Assembly: GCA_963733105.1 (NCBI GenBank)
Contig: CAVTCB010000004.1
Location: 142,721-206,720 of the forward strand
Direction of reading: 5' to 3'
Origin: JAFAYN01 sp963733105
GTDB lineage: Bacteria; Gemmatimonadota; Gemmatimonadetes; Longimicrobiales; Longimicrobiaceae
DNA length: 64,000 nt
Under the pieces are notes generated by a model. That model worked only from the letters and a program-made list of their open reading frames with translations, made no database searches and was not told the origin of the DNA. Every line of letters begins with the position of its first letter. Positions within the stretch are counted from its first letter, which is position 1. The translations under genes were made by a program, and so were the position numbers. Shown here one piece after another: positions 7,899 through 19,144 of the stretch.

Positions 7899-8524
7899 TG
7901 CTCCGCGTCCTGGTCGCCACCCGCAACGCCGACAAGCTCCGCGAGATCCGCCAGGTCCTGGCCGGCCACGCCGGGATCGAGCTGATCGACCTCCGCGAGG
8001 CCGCCATCCCCGAGTCCCCCGCCGAGGACGAGGTCGAGGCCTTCGAGAGCTTCGAGGAGAACGCCCTCGCCAAGGCCCGCTACTTCGCCACCCGCAGCGG
8101 GATGCCCACCCTGGCCGACGACTCCGGCCTCTGCGTGGACGCCCTCGGGGGAGCTCCCGGCGTGCGCTCCCGGCGCTTCTCCGGGCGCGCCGACCTCCGC
8201 GGCGCCGAGCTGGACCGCGCCAACAACGCGCTGCTCCTGGAGCGACTCGCGGAGGTGCCGGAGGCGGAGCGCACCGCCCGCTACGTCTGCGCCGCCGCCG
8301 TGGTCTTCCCGCTCGCCGTGGAGAGGGTCTTCCGCGGCACCTGCGAGGGCGTCATCCTACCGGAGCCGCGGGGCTCCGGCGGCTTCGGCTACGACCCGCT
8401 CTTCCTGGTCCCGGAGGAGGGCGCCACCTTCGGCGAGCTCCCCCCGGAGCGCAAGGACCGGCTCAGCCACCGCGGCCGCGCCATCCGCGAAGCCGGCGAG
8501 TGGCTCGCCCGAGGGGTCGGTTGA
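7898..8524 (+). CDS. rdgB: XTP/dITP diphosphatase (RdgB/HAM1)
   Basis: A 208-residue house-cleaning pyrophosphatase that removes XTP, dITP and ITP. Motifs are VATRNADKLREI at the N-terminus, FEENALAKARYFA, ADDSGLCVDALGGAPGVRS, GFGYDPLF and LSHRGRAI, covering the metal and purine-binding residues. It is last in the operon that begins at 1972. Its final codons lie inside a 19-bp sequence (8499-8517) that recurs at 10421-10439. In the second copy the same frame would read WLARGVDEKSRQL and stop, so the present C-terminus (WLARGVG) may have been changed by an insertion. Confidence 0.95.
   Translation: MLRVLVATRNADKLREIRQVLAGHAGIELIDLREAAIPESPAEDEVEAFESFEENALAKARYFATRSGMPTLADDSGLCVDALGGAPGVRSRRFSGRADLRGAELDRANNALLLERLAEVPEAERTARYVCAAAVVFPLAVERVFRGTCEGVILPEPRGSGGFGYDPLFLVPEEGATFGELPPERKDRLSHRGRAIREAGEWLARGVG
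8499..8517 (+). repeat. 19-bp direct repeat, left copy (rdgB 3' end)
   Basis: AGTGGCTCGCCCGAGGGGT, identical to 10421-10439. The two copies bracket the TPR-GGDEF gene and its flanks (1.9 kb). The left copy encodes the last residues of RdgB. Confidence 0.85.
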
Positions 8525-8560
8525 GCCTCGGTTGCCGCGCCCCGCGTGGGCTCTTCCATC

Positions 8561-8589
8561 TTGCAATTCAGGTTCGTAAGCGTCATTCT
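8561..8589 (+). promoter_or_regulatory. Possible promoter of the TPR-GGDEF gene
   Basis: TTGCAA at 8561-8566 is followed, 17 bases on, by CATTCT at 8584-8589 (A at position 2 and T at position 6 kept). A start 7 bases later would be at about 8596, two bases before the ATG at 8598, so the mRNA would have almost no leader. The -10 box is weak. Confidence 0.35.
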
Positions 8590-8597
8590 GCGTCGAG

Positions 8598-10412
8598 ATG
8601 GGCGTTTGCGTGAGGCCCTCAACTGGCGCACTCCCCGTGTCGCGAATTCCAGATATAGACGAAGCCGGCAGCTTCACCCCCGAGCTTCACGGTAGAATCG
8701 ATCGGCTGAACCAGGAGGCCCGGCAGCTTCGCCACAGCGATCCCCGTCAGGCAATCTCCCTTTGCGACGAGGTGCTTCGCCTGGCAGAGACGTCGGGGTA
8801 CGTTCCGGGAATGGCGTGTGCCCTGGCGAACCGGGCAATCGTCAGGACGTCGCTGGGGGATCTCAGCGGTTCTGTAAAGGATGCGACGGATTCCTCGTTT
8901 CTCTTCGAGGGCCTGGGCGATGTACACGGGCGCGCAGTCGCTCAGATCGGATTGGCCAACGCCCTCCTCCACCAGGGGGATATGCCCGCGGCGCTGGAGC
9001 ATCTGTTCGAGAGCCGGCCGGTACTGGCCCGGTCAGAGGATCAGGCGCGGGCCCTGAACTTGATCGCGGGTGCTTTCATCCAACTCGGGGACTGGGCGGC
9101 TGCCCTGGAACACCTGCTGGAGGGGCTCCGGATCGCGACGGACTCGGACGACGGCGGGATGGTCCGGGCGGACCTCCTGATGAACGCGGGGCTCATCCAC
9201 GCCGAGATCGGGGAGCCGAGGCGCGCCATCGAGAGCCTACTGGAAGTACTTGGAATCCATATAGGCATGGGTGCGCACGCTCGAATTCCACTCGTGCTCG
9301 CCAACATCGGAAGGGCGCACGAGGACCTGGGCGAATTCACGGACGCCGGAGAGTACTACGAACGTGCTCTCCTCCTTGGCCGGGAGCGCGGCCTTTTGCA
9401 GATCGAAGTGATGTGCCTGCAAAACCTGGCCTCGCTCGCGGGCAGGCGCGGCAGGGCTCGCGAGGCTACCCGGTCGCACCGGCAGGCCCTGCGGCTCGCC
9501 CGCCAGGCGGGGTTGAAGTATTGGGAGGCATCCGCACTCAGCGACCTCGCGGCTACGCTCCAGGCTCTGGGGCTGCTTGGCCGGGCATCCGTCGTACTTC
9601 ATCATGCGATCCGGTTGGCCGCTGAGCTCGGTGCCAACCCTCTCCTGTACGAAGCGCACCGGCTGCTCTCCGACGTCGCCGAGCGCAGGGGCGACATCGC
9701 TCTCGCCCTTGAGCACTACAAGGCGTTCCACACCGTGCATGAAGAGGTCTTCAACGCGCAAAGCGACCAGAAGATCCGCGCCCTCCTGATCCGTACGGAG
9801 TCGGAGCGTGCCCTCCGTGAAGCGGCGATCCTGCAGCAGAAGAATCAGGAGATCGCGGAAGCCTACGCGTGCCTGGAGGAGGCGCTGGCGGAGAAGGCCG
9901 CCCTCGTGGACGAGCTGGAGCGCCAGAGCCGGGAGGACGCCCTCACGGGTGTGGGGAACCGCCGGCACCTGGACGAGCGGCTCGCCATGGAGCTGGAGCG
10001 CGCCCAACGCCTGGGACGCGAGCTCTCGATGGTCATGCTGGACGTGGACCACTTCAAGAAGATCAACGACCGGTTCTCCCACAGGGTGGGGGACGTGGTG
10101 CTCACGCGCCTGGCCGGGCTGCTTCGCGCGCAGGTGCGCGGCATCGACGTGGTCGCCCGCTACGGAGGGGAGGAGTTCGCCATCATTCTGATCGAAACTC
10201 GTCTGGAGGATGCTGCGCGGACGGGAGACCGGCTACGGCGTGCCGTGGAGTCGTATGACTGGGAGGAAGCTCATCCGGGGCTGAGCGTCACCGTCAGCAT
10301 GGGAATCGCTTCCCATTCCCCACCGGAACGGGCGGAGGAGATCCTGGCACGTGCGGACGCTCTTCTCTACGCCGCGAAGCGTGGCGGACGCAACCAGGTC
10401 TGCTGCGGATGA
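8598..10412 (+). CDS. TPR-repeat diguanylate cyclase (GGDEF) with product-inhibition site
   Basis: A 604-residue cytosolic protein with no signal or membrane segment. Residues about 40-400 are tetratricopeptide repeats (for example AEIGEPRRAIESLLEVL and DLGEFTDAGEYYERALLLG). A short coiled coil (QQKNQEIAEAYACLEEALAEK) leads to a GGDEF domain from about 450. The active site reads GGEEF at 523-527, and an RxxD inhibitory site (RGID, 514-517) sits five residues upstream, so an active, c-di-GMP-inhibited cyclase is expected. DxDxFKxxND is intact (DVDHFKKIND). Codon use is less GC-extreme than in the neighbours, and the gene is bracketed by the 19-bp repeats, which suggests a later arrival. ATG 8598 was chosen; GTG 8637 is an alternative. 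Confidence 0.88.
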   Translation: MGVCVRPSTGALPVSRIPDIDEAGSFTPELHGRIDRLNQEARQLRHSDPRQAISLCDEVLRLAETSGYVPGMACALANRAIVRTSLGDLSGSVKDATDSSFLFEGLGDVHGRAVAQIGLANALLHQGDMPAALEHLFESRPVLARSEDQARALNLIAGAFIQLGDWAAALEHLLEGLRIATDSDDGGMVRADLLMNAGLIHAEIGEPRRAIESLLEVLGIHIGMGAHARIPLVLANIGRAHEDLGEFTDAGEYYERALLLGRERGLLQIEVMCLQNLASLAGRRGRAREATRSHRQALRLARQAGLKYWEASALSDLAATLQALGLLGRASVVLHHAIRLAAELGANPLLYEAHRLLSDVAERRGDIALALEHYKAFHTVHEEVFNAQSDQKIRALLIRTESERALREAAILQQKNQEIAEAYACLEEALAEKAALVDELERQSREDALTGVGNRRHLDERLAMELERAQRLGRELSMVMLDVDHFKKINDRFSHRVGDVVLTRLAGLLRAQVRGIDVVARYGGEEFAIILIETRLEDAARTGDRLRRAVESYDWEEAHPGLSVTVSMGIASHSPPERAEEILARADALLYAAKRGGRNQVCCG

Positions 10413-10420
10413 CCGCACAC

Positions 10421-10439
10421 AGTGGCTCGCCCGAGGGGT
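10421..10439 (+). repeat. 19-bp direct repeat, right copy
   Basis: Identical to 8499-8517. Its last T is the first base of the TTGACG -35 box of the tRNA promoter, so the repeat joins an rdgB-like 3' end directly to that promoter. Confidence 0.85.
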
Positions 10440-10467
10440 TGACGAAAAAAGCCGGCAGCTGTAGTTT
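10439..10467 (+). promoter_or_regulatory. Promoter of the tRNA-Pro-Arg-His cluster
   Basis: TTGACG at 10439-10444, a 17-base spacer and TAGTTT at 10462-10467. The predicted start near 10474 is 6 bases before the tRNA-Pro 5' end. The TTGACG/17 layout is the same as in the four rRNA promoters downstream. Confidence 0.7.
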
Positions 10468-10479
10468 TTCTGCCTGAAT

Positions 10480-10554
10480 CGGGGCGTAGCGCAGCCCGGT
10501 TAGCGCGCCTGCTTTGGGAGCAGGAGGTCCCCGGTTCGAATCCGGGCGCCCCGA
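10480..10554 (+). tRNA. tRNA-Pro (UGG)
   Basis: Cloverleaf with acceptor CGGGGCG/CGCCCCG, D stem GCGC/GCGC, anticodon stem CCTGC/GCAGG, loop TTTGGGA giving anticodon TGG, and T arm CCGG-TTCGAAT-CCGG. CCA is not encoded. Confidence 0.95.
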
Positions 10555-10565
10555 TTGGGCGGTGG

Positions 10566-10639
10566 GCGCCAGTAGCTCAGTTGGATAGAGCAACGGCCTT
10601 CTAAGCCGTAGGTCGCTGGTTCGAGCCCAGCCTGGCGCG
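10566..10639 (+). tRNA. tRNA-Arg (UCU)
   Basis: Acceptor GCGCCAG/CTGGCGC, D stem GCTC/GAGC, anticodon stem ACGGC/GCCGT, loop CTTCTAA giving anticodon TCT, T stem GCTGG/CCAGC around TTCGAGC. CCA is not encoded. It begins 11 bases after tRNA-Pro. Confidence 0.95.
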
Positions 10640-10696
10640 CTGTCGGCGAGAAGGGCGGTAAATCGCGGGTCGGGCGGAGATTGCTCCGCACTCATG

Positions 10697-10770
10697 GTGG
10701 ATGTAGCTCAGCTGGTTAGAGCGCCGGATTGTGGTTCCGGAGGTCGCGGGTTCGAGCCCCGTCTTCCACC
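10697..10770 (+). tRNA. tRNA-His (GUG)
   Basis: Acceptor GTGGATG/CTTCCAC with one T-T mismatch at pair 6-67. The D stem is GCTC/GAGC, the anticodon stem CCGGA/TCCGG, and the loop TTGTGGT gives anticodon GTG. The base before it (10696) is a G, available as the extra G-1 that histidyl-tRNA synthetase needs, opposite C at 10770. Confidence 0.95.
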
Positions 10771-10773
10771 CTC

Positions 10774-10808
10774 CCGAGCCCCCGCGGCCCCAGGCCGCGG
10801 GGGCTCGG
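10774..10808 (+). terminator. Hairpin terminator after the tRNA cluster
   Basis: A perfect 16-bp inverted repeat (10774-10789 with 10793-10808, loop CCA) begins 4 bases after tRNA-His. No T-run follows, so it may be a weak or factor-aided terminator, or a 3' processing signal, separating the tRNAs from the rRNA promoters. Confidence 0.6.
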
Positions 10809-10853
10809 TCGTTCGCAGGGCACCGCGGTTCCGGGGAGCAGCCGGCGGTCCCC

Positions 10854-10882
10854 TTGACGACTGTGGTGGACCCTCTTATCAT
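10854..10882 (+). promoter_or_regulatory. rRNA operon promoter P1
   Basis: TTGACG at 10854-10859, 17-base spacer, TATCAT at 10877-10882. First of four promoters of identical spacing in the gene-free leader 10809-11354. Confidence 0.65.
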
Positions 10883-10926
10883 TGTGGCCCTTCACGAAAC
10901 GGAGGCCGGATCGTGACGGACGGGGG

Positions 10927-10955
10927 TTGACGGGGCCAGGAAGGTGGGTTATCCT
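10927..10955 (+). promoter_or_regulatory. rRNA operon promoter P2
   Basis: TTGACG at 10927-10932, 17-base spacer, TATCCT at 10950-10955. It lies 73 bases after P1. Confidence 0.65.
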
Positions 10956-11008
10956 TTAAGGCTCTTGTGCGAACGGAGAGGAGCGAGCGAAACGAGCGGT
11001 TTGGCCCC

Positions 11009-11037
11009 TTGACGAAGCGGCGCAAGTCGCCTAGATT
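11009..11037 (+). promoter_or_regulatory. rRNA operon promoter P3
   Basis: TTGACG at 11009-11014, 17-base spacer, TAGATT at 11032-11037, followed by GAAGGACT. P4 is followed by nearly the same GAAGGGCT, which suggests the two arose by tandem duplication. Confidence 0.65.
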
Positions 11038-11097
11038 GAAGGACTTGCCGCGAGGGCCGCAGTGACGGAAGCTCGAAAAGAAGGACTCGGGCAGGGG

Positions 11098-11126
11098 TTG
11101 ACGGGCAGGATGGAAGAGGTTAAGTT
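11098..11126 (+). promoter_or_regulatory. rRNA operon promoter P4
   Basis: TTGACG at 11098-11103, 17-base spacer, TAAGTT at 11121-11126. This is the promoter nearest 16S; the leader from here to the 16S 5' end is about 220 bases. Confidence 0.65.
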
Positions 11127-11235
11127 GAAGGGCTCGCTGAAGCGAGCGCGACACAGGCGGCCGGGTGAAACTGGCTGAGCTGTCATGAGAAGGAAGGCGG
11201 GTCGATGGCCCGCGTGGAAATTGACAACTGAGGTT

Positions 11236-11256
11236 TTGGGGTGCGAGTGAGGACGT
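11236..11256 (+). ncRNA. 16S precursor processing stem, 5' strand
   Basis: The run from TTTGGGGTGCGAGTGAGG to GACGTC is complementary to 12957-12980 after the 16S gene, with a 2-base bulge and one G-U pair. Such a long stem around 16S is the usual RNase III substrate. A TTGACA just before it (11221) is not backed by a -10 box. Confidence 0.6.
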
Positions 11257-11354
11257 CCCACGGGTCGAGGCATCACTTCCTCGGTCCGGCTACGGGACAC
11301 AAAGTGAAAATTCCGAATGGACGAGAAATCGTTCGTTCAACAGAGCTATGCAAA

Positions 11355-16047
<4,693 letters not shown>

Positions 16048-16093
16048 TCCCTAGGGACTGGGTCCACTCCATGTAGGTACGCGGCAACGAAGT

Positions 16094-16117
16094 GTCTTCT
16101 ACTCCCCCCCTCTGCTC
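16094..16117 (+). ncRNA. 23S precursor processing stem, 3' strand
   Basis: GTCTTCTACTCC followed by CCCCCTCTGCTC is complementary, with small bulges, to GGGTAGAGGGAAGGGAGTAG at 13003-13022 before 23S. Confidence 0.5.
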
Positions 16118-16148
16118 TTCTCTTTACCTGTAGCATTCGCCACATCTA

Positions 16149-16268
<120 letters not shown>

Positions 16269-16276
16269 AGTCTTTC

Positions 16277-16319
16277 AGAACCCCCTCGATCCAGCCGGAT
16301 CGAGGGGGTTCTGCTTTTT
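16277..16319 (+). terminator. Rho-independent terminator of the rRNA operon
   Basis: A perfect 16-bp stem, 16277-16292 (AGAACCCCCTCGATCC) with 16297-16312, loop AGCC, followed by GCTTTTTA. Confidence 0.95.
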
Positions 16320-16324
16320 ATGCC

Positions 16325-16354
16325 TTGCGACCCGGCGTACCGTCCGGGTACAAT
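16325..16354 (+). promoter_or_regulatory. Promoter of era, predicted to start transcription at the ATG
   Basis: TTGCGA at 16325-16330, 18-base spacer, TACAAT at 16349-16354. Seven bases on is 16361, the A of the era ATG, so the transcript is predicted to be leaderless. Confidence 0.6.
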
Positions 16355-16360
16355 TCCCCC

Positions 16361-17290
16361 ATGGAAGCGGAAAACGAACTCTCCTCCGGGCCTCCCGGAC
16401 AGACGCGAGCCGGCACCGTGGCGCTGGTCGGCTACCCGAACGCCGGGAAGTCGTCGCTCCTCAACCGCTTCCTCGACCAGAAGCTCAGCATCGTCACCTC
16501 GGCCCCGCAGACCACGCGCGAGCGGGTGCTGGGGATCGACACCCGGGACGACGTCCAGATCGTCTTCGTGGACACCCCGGGGCTGGTGGACCCCAGGTAC
16601 CTCCTGCACCGTGCCATGCTGCACTCGGTGCTGGAGACCATCCCGGACGTGGACGTGGCCGTCCTCCTGCTCGACCCCACCAGCGAGAACCGCGACTTCG
16701 GCGAGGAGGTGCTGGAGCTCCTGCGCCGGAAAAGGTCCGCCCTCCTGGTCGTGATCAACAAGACCGACGTGGCGCGGCGCGAGCGCCTCCGCGAGCTGCG
16801 GGAGTGGGCGCACGAGACGCTGGGAACCGACGCCCTGGAGGTCTCCGCGCAGAGCGGCGAGGGCGTGGAGGCGCTGCGAGGGCGCATCGCCGAGCTGCTC
16901 CCCGTCTCCCCGTTCCTCTACCCGCCGGACGAGATCTCCTCGCAGCCCGTCCGCTTCTTCGTCGCGGAGCTGATCCGCGAGACGGTGTTCGAGCAGTACG
17001 GGCAGGAGGTGCCCTACAGCACCACGGCCAAGGTGGACGAGTTCCGCGAGAACGCCGACCCCCTCTACATCCGCGCCACCATCTTCGTCGAGCGGCCGAC
17101 GCAGAAGGCCATCGTGATCGGCAAGGGCGGCGCGGCCATCAAGAAGCTGGGCCAGGCGGCGAGGCTCAAGGTGGAGGAGTTCGTCGGGGCGCCGGTCTAC
17201 CTGGACCTCTGGGTCAAGGTGCTCCCCAAGTGGCGCAAGGACCCGCTGAGCCTCGCCCGGCTGGGCTTCAAACTTCCGACGGAGCCGTGA
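16361..17290 (+). CDS. era: GTPase Era
   Basis: A 309-residue ribosome-assembly GTPase that binds 16S rRNA near its 3' end. The G domain has G1 GYPNAGKSS, switch I TSAPQTTRERV, G3 DTPGL, G4 NKTD and G5 SAQSGEG. The C-terminal KH domain (from about 215) contains YIRATIFVERPTQKAIVIGKGG with the IGxxGxxI core. The length is typical. ATG 16361 was chosen over the in-frame ATG 16325, which lies inside the -35 box and adds 12 unconserved residues. It sits immediately after the rRNA operon, with its own promoter past the terminator. Confidence 0.96.
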   Translation: MEAENELSSGPPGQTRAGTVALVGYPNAGKSSLLNRFLDQKLSIVTSAPQTTRERVLGIDTRDDVQIVFVDTPGLVDPRYLLHRAMLHSVLETIPDVDVAVLLLDPTSENRDFGEEVLELLRRKRSALLVVINKTDVARRERLRELREWAHETLGTDALEVSAQSGEGVEALRGRIAELLPVSPFLYPPDEISSQPVRFFVAELIRETVFEQYGQEVPYSTTAKVDEFRENADPLYIRATIFVERPTQKAIVIGKGGAAIKKLGQAARLKVEEFVGAPVYLDLWVKVLPKWRKDPLSLARLGFKLPTEP

Positions 17291-17295
17291 CGACG

Positions 17296-17460
17296 ATGCT
17301 CGACCCGCAGCTTCTGGAGATCCTGGTGTGCCCCAAGTGCAGGGGCGAGCTGGTGTACCGGGAGGACCCCCCCACGCTGGCGTGCGAGAGGTGTCGGCTC
17401 CGCTACGAGGTGCGGGACGGCATCCCGATCCTCCTCGTGGACGAGGCCAAGCCCCTCTGA
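17296..17460 (+). CDS. Trm112-family zinc-binding protein
   Basis: A 54-residue protein, MLDPQLLEILVCPKCRGELVY at the start, with two CxxC knuckles (CPKC and CERC) and the DGIPILLVDEA ending of the Trm112/YcaR family. Eukaryotic and archaeal Trm112 activate methyltransferases; the bacterial partner is unclear. A GTG at 17287, overlapping the era stop in a GTGA junction and adding VTT, is an equally good start. Confidence 0.88.
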   Translation: MLDPQLLEILVCPKCRGELVYREDPPTLACERCRLRYEVRDGIPILLVDEAKPL

Positions 17461-17487
17461 CCCTCCTCCCGCGCCTCCCGCCACGGT

Positions 17488-17516
17488 TTGACAGGACTCC
17501 GGGGCGCGGGTAGTAT
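17488..17516 (+). promoter_or_regulatory. Promoter of the receiver-GGDDF gene
   Basis: TTGACA at 17488-17493, 17-base spacer, TAGTAT at 17511-17516. It lies 95 bp after the start of the gap following the Trm112-like gene; the next ATG is at 17555. Confidence 0.7.
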
Positions 17517-17554
17517 TCGCGTGTCCACTCCCCCGTCCACGGCTTCCCGGGCTC

Positions 17555-18490
17555 ATGTCGCGTAGCTTCCTCCTGCACTTCTCGCCGCACGGACGCCGTG
17601 CTCCGATGGTGGTGCAGGAGTTCGCCGCGAGGAGCGACCACGAGCTCGTGGAGGTGTCCACCGCCGACGAGGTGGTGACCCGGGTCAGCCGCGCCTACCC
17701 CACCGCGGTGATCGTGGACGCCTCCCGCCCCGCGGACGAGGCGCTGCGTCTCTTCCGCATGGCCAAGGGGGAGTCGTTCACCGCCGTCGTCCCCGTGATC
17801 GCCTACGTGGAGGAGGAGGGGGCCGACGCCACCGCCGACGCCCTGGAGGCGGGAGCGGACGAGGTCCTCTGCGGCGACCTGAGCGACCGCGAGTGCGAGC
17901 TCCGCCTCCGCCTGGCGCTGCGCCGGGCGGAGCGCGACGTGAGCGTGCACCCCACCACGCGCCTCCCGGGGACGGTCCAGATCGAGCGCGACATCGCCCA
18001 GCGCCTCCGGAACGGGGAGCGCTTCGCCGTCTGCTACGCCGACCTGGACCACTTCAAGGAGTTCAACGACCGGTACGGCTACAACAACGGCGACCGCGTC
18101 ATCCTCCTCCTTTCCCGGATCCTGCGCGACGTGGTGCGCGCCCACTCCCCCGCGGCCTTCGTGGGCCACATCGGCGGCGACGACTTCATCTTCAACGCCC
18201 CGCTCCCCGACTTCCGGCTCTGCTGCGAGGAGGTGATCAGCGTCTTCAACGAGCTGATCCCCCTCCAGTACTCCGAGGAGGACCAGGAGCGCGGCTACTT
18301 CGTGGGGAAGGATCGCCGGGGTGAGGTGTACAAGGTCCCGCTGATGACCCTCTCCATCGGGGTGGTCACCAACGAGCACCGGGAATTCAGCCACACCGCC
18401 CAGATCGGCGAGCTGGCCACGGAGATGAAGGCGTACGCCAAGACGCTCCCCGGCTCGCTCTACGTGGTGGACCGCCGGAGCGGAAAGTGA
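17555..18490 (+). CDS. Atypical receiver domain fused to a degenerate GGDEF (GGDDF) domain
   Basis: A 311-residue soluble protein. Residues 1-130 have a response-regulator fold: AVIVDAS supplies a candidate phospho-acceptor Asp. The usual N-terminal acidic pair is replaced by LLHFSPHG, and the C-terminal Lys motif is absent (VLCGDLSDRE). Residues about 135-300 are a GGDEF domain with YADLDHFKEFNDRYG. Its signature is GGDDF (207-211), with Asp in place of the catalytic Glu, and there is no RxxD site upstream. It may therefore bind rather than make c-di-GMP, and signal without phosphorylation. It is transcribed from a near-consensus promoter and followed by a zinc-ribbon gene 37 bases on. Confidence 0.85.
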   Translation: MSRSFLLHFSPHGRRAPMVVQEFAARSDHELVEVSTADEVVTRVSRAYPTAVIVDASRPADEALRLFRMAKGESFTAVVPVIAYVEEEGADATADALEAGADEVLCGDLSDRECELRLRLALRRAERDVSVHPTTRLPGTVQIERDIAQRLRNGERFAVCYADLDHFKEFNDRYGYNNGDRVILLLSRILRDVVRAHSPAAFVGHIGGDDFIFNAPLPDFRLCCEEVISVFNELIPLQYSEEDQERGYFVGKDRRGEVYKVPLMTLSIGVVTNEHREFSHTAQIGELATEMKAYAKTLPGSLYVVDRRSGK

Positions 18491-18527
18491 CCGGCCGCGA
18501 CCGCGCCTCGTTTCGGACCCCGGGAGG

Positions 18528-19061
18528 ATGAAAATCGGTATGAATGCTGCCTGTCCTCACTGCAACACCGTGTTCCGCGTCGATCCGCGCAAGGTGCCGG
18601 CCGGCGGGGCGCGCGTCCGCTGCTCCATCTGCCGCGGCGTGTTCAAGGTGGACGCCGCGGAGCCGGCCGAGCGGCCGGAGCCGGCCACCCCGGCTCCGGC
18701 CCCCGTGGCCGCTGCCGCCGCGCCCCCGCCGCCGCCCGCCGCACCGGTGGCGGCTCCCGCGGCGGCGCACCCCGCCCCGGCCGCTCCGCGCCCCGCGGCT
18801 CCGTCGCCTTTCGGGGCCTCGGACCCGCAGTCCAAGGCGCGGAGGCTCGCCCGGGCGCTGGTGTCGGACATGGTCACCTACCACCCGGACCGCCGCGACA
18901 CGGCGCTCCGGGAGGGGACGCTGAAGCGGGAGTTCAAGGAGGAGATCAAGAAGAGCTGGGAGGAGTACGTGCAGCAGGTCGGGACCGAGGTCGCGCACGG
19001 CACCACCTTCTTCCGGGACGCGCTGAACGAGATCCTCGCTCGGGGACAGAAGGTCTTCTGA
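18528..19061 (+). CDS. MJ0042-type zinc-ribbon protein with Pro/Ala-rich linker
   Basis: A 177-residue protein with three parts. Residues 8-42 form a zinc ribbon (CPHC and CSIC knuckles, with VFRVDPRKVPAGGARVRC), the MJ0042/'zinc-ribbon domain' pattern common in delta-proteobacteria and Gemmatimonadota. Residues 45-105 are a low-complexity Pro/Ala linker. Residues 105-177 are a charged helical domain (REFKEEIKKSWEEYVQQVG) without a name I recognise. GGAGG four bases before ATG 18528 is a good ribosome binding site. The function is unknown; a nucleic-acid or protein adaptor role is a guess. It lies just before prfB. Confidence 0.8.
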   Translation: MKIGMNAACPHCNTVFRVDPRKVPAGGARVRCSICRGVFKVDAAEPAERPEPATPAPAPVAAAAAPPPPPAAPVAAPAAAHPAPAAPRPAAPSPFGASDPQSKARRLARALVSDMVTYHPDRRDTALREGTLKREFKEEIKKSWEEYVQQVGTEVAHGTTFFRDALNEILARGQKVF

Positions 19062-19062
19062 C

Positions 19063-19109
19063 GCTGGACGGGGGCGCATCCCGGAGGGCCGTCCAGCAGG
19101 GGCGGCCCT
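19063..19109 (+). promoter_or_regulatory. Pair of mutually exclusive hairpins upstream of prfB
   Basis: Stem A is GCTGGACGG (19063-19071) with CCGTCCAGC (19089-19097). Stem B is AGGGCCG (19085-19091) with CGGCCCT (19103-19109). They share 19089-19091, so only one can form. No T-run follows. It could be an attenuator or only the end of the upstream transcript. Confidence 0.35.
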
Positions 19110-19144
19110 TGTCATTGCCGGAAAAAACCAACGGAACGAGAGAC

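Noticed and set aside
11221..11249. TTGACA as a fifth rRNA promoter
   Set aside because: At 17 bases there is only GCGAGT, and the region is the 5' strand of the 16S processing stem.
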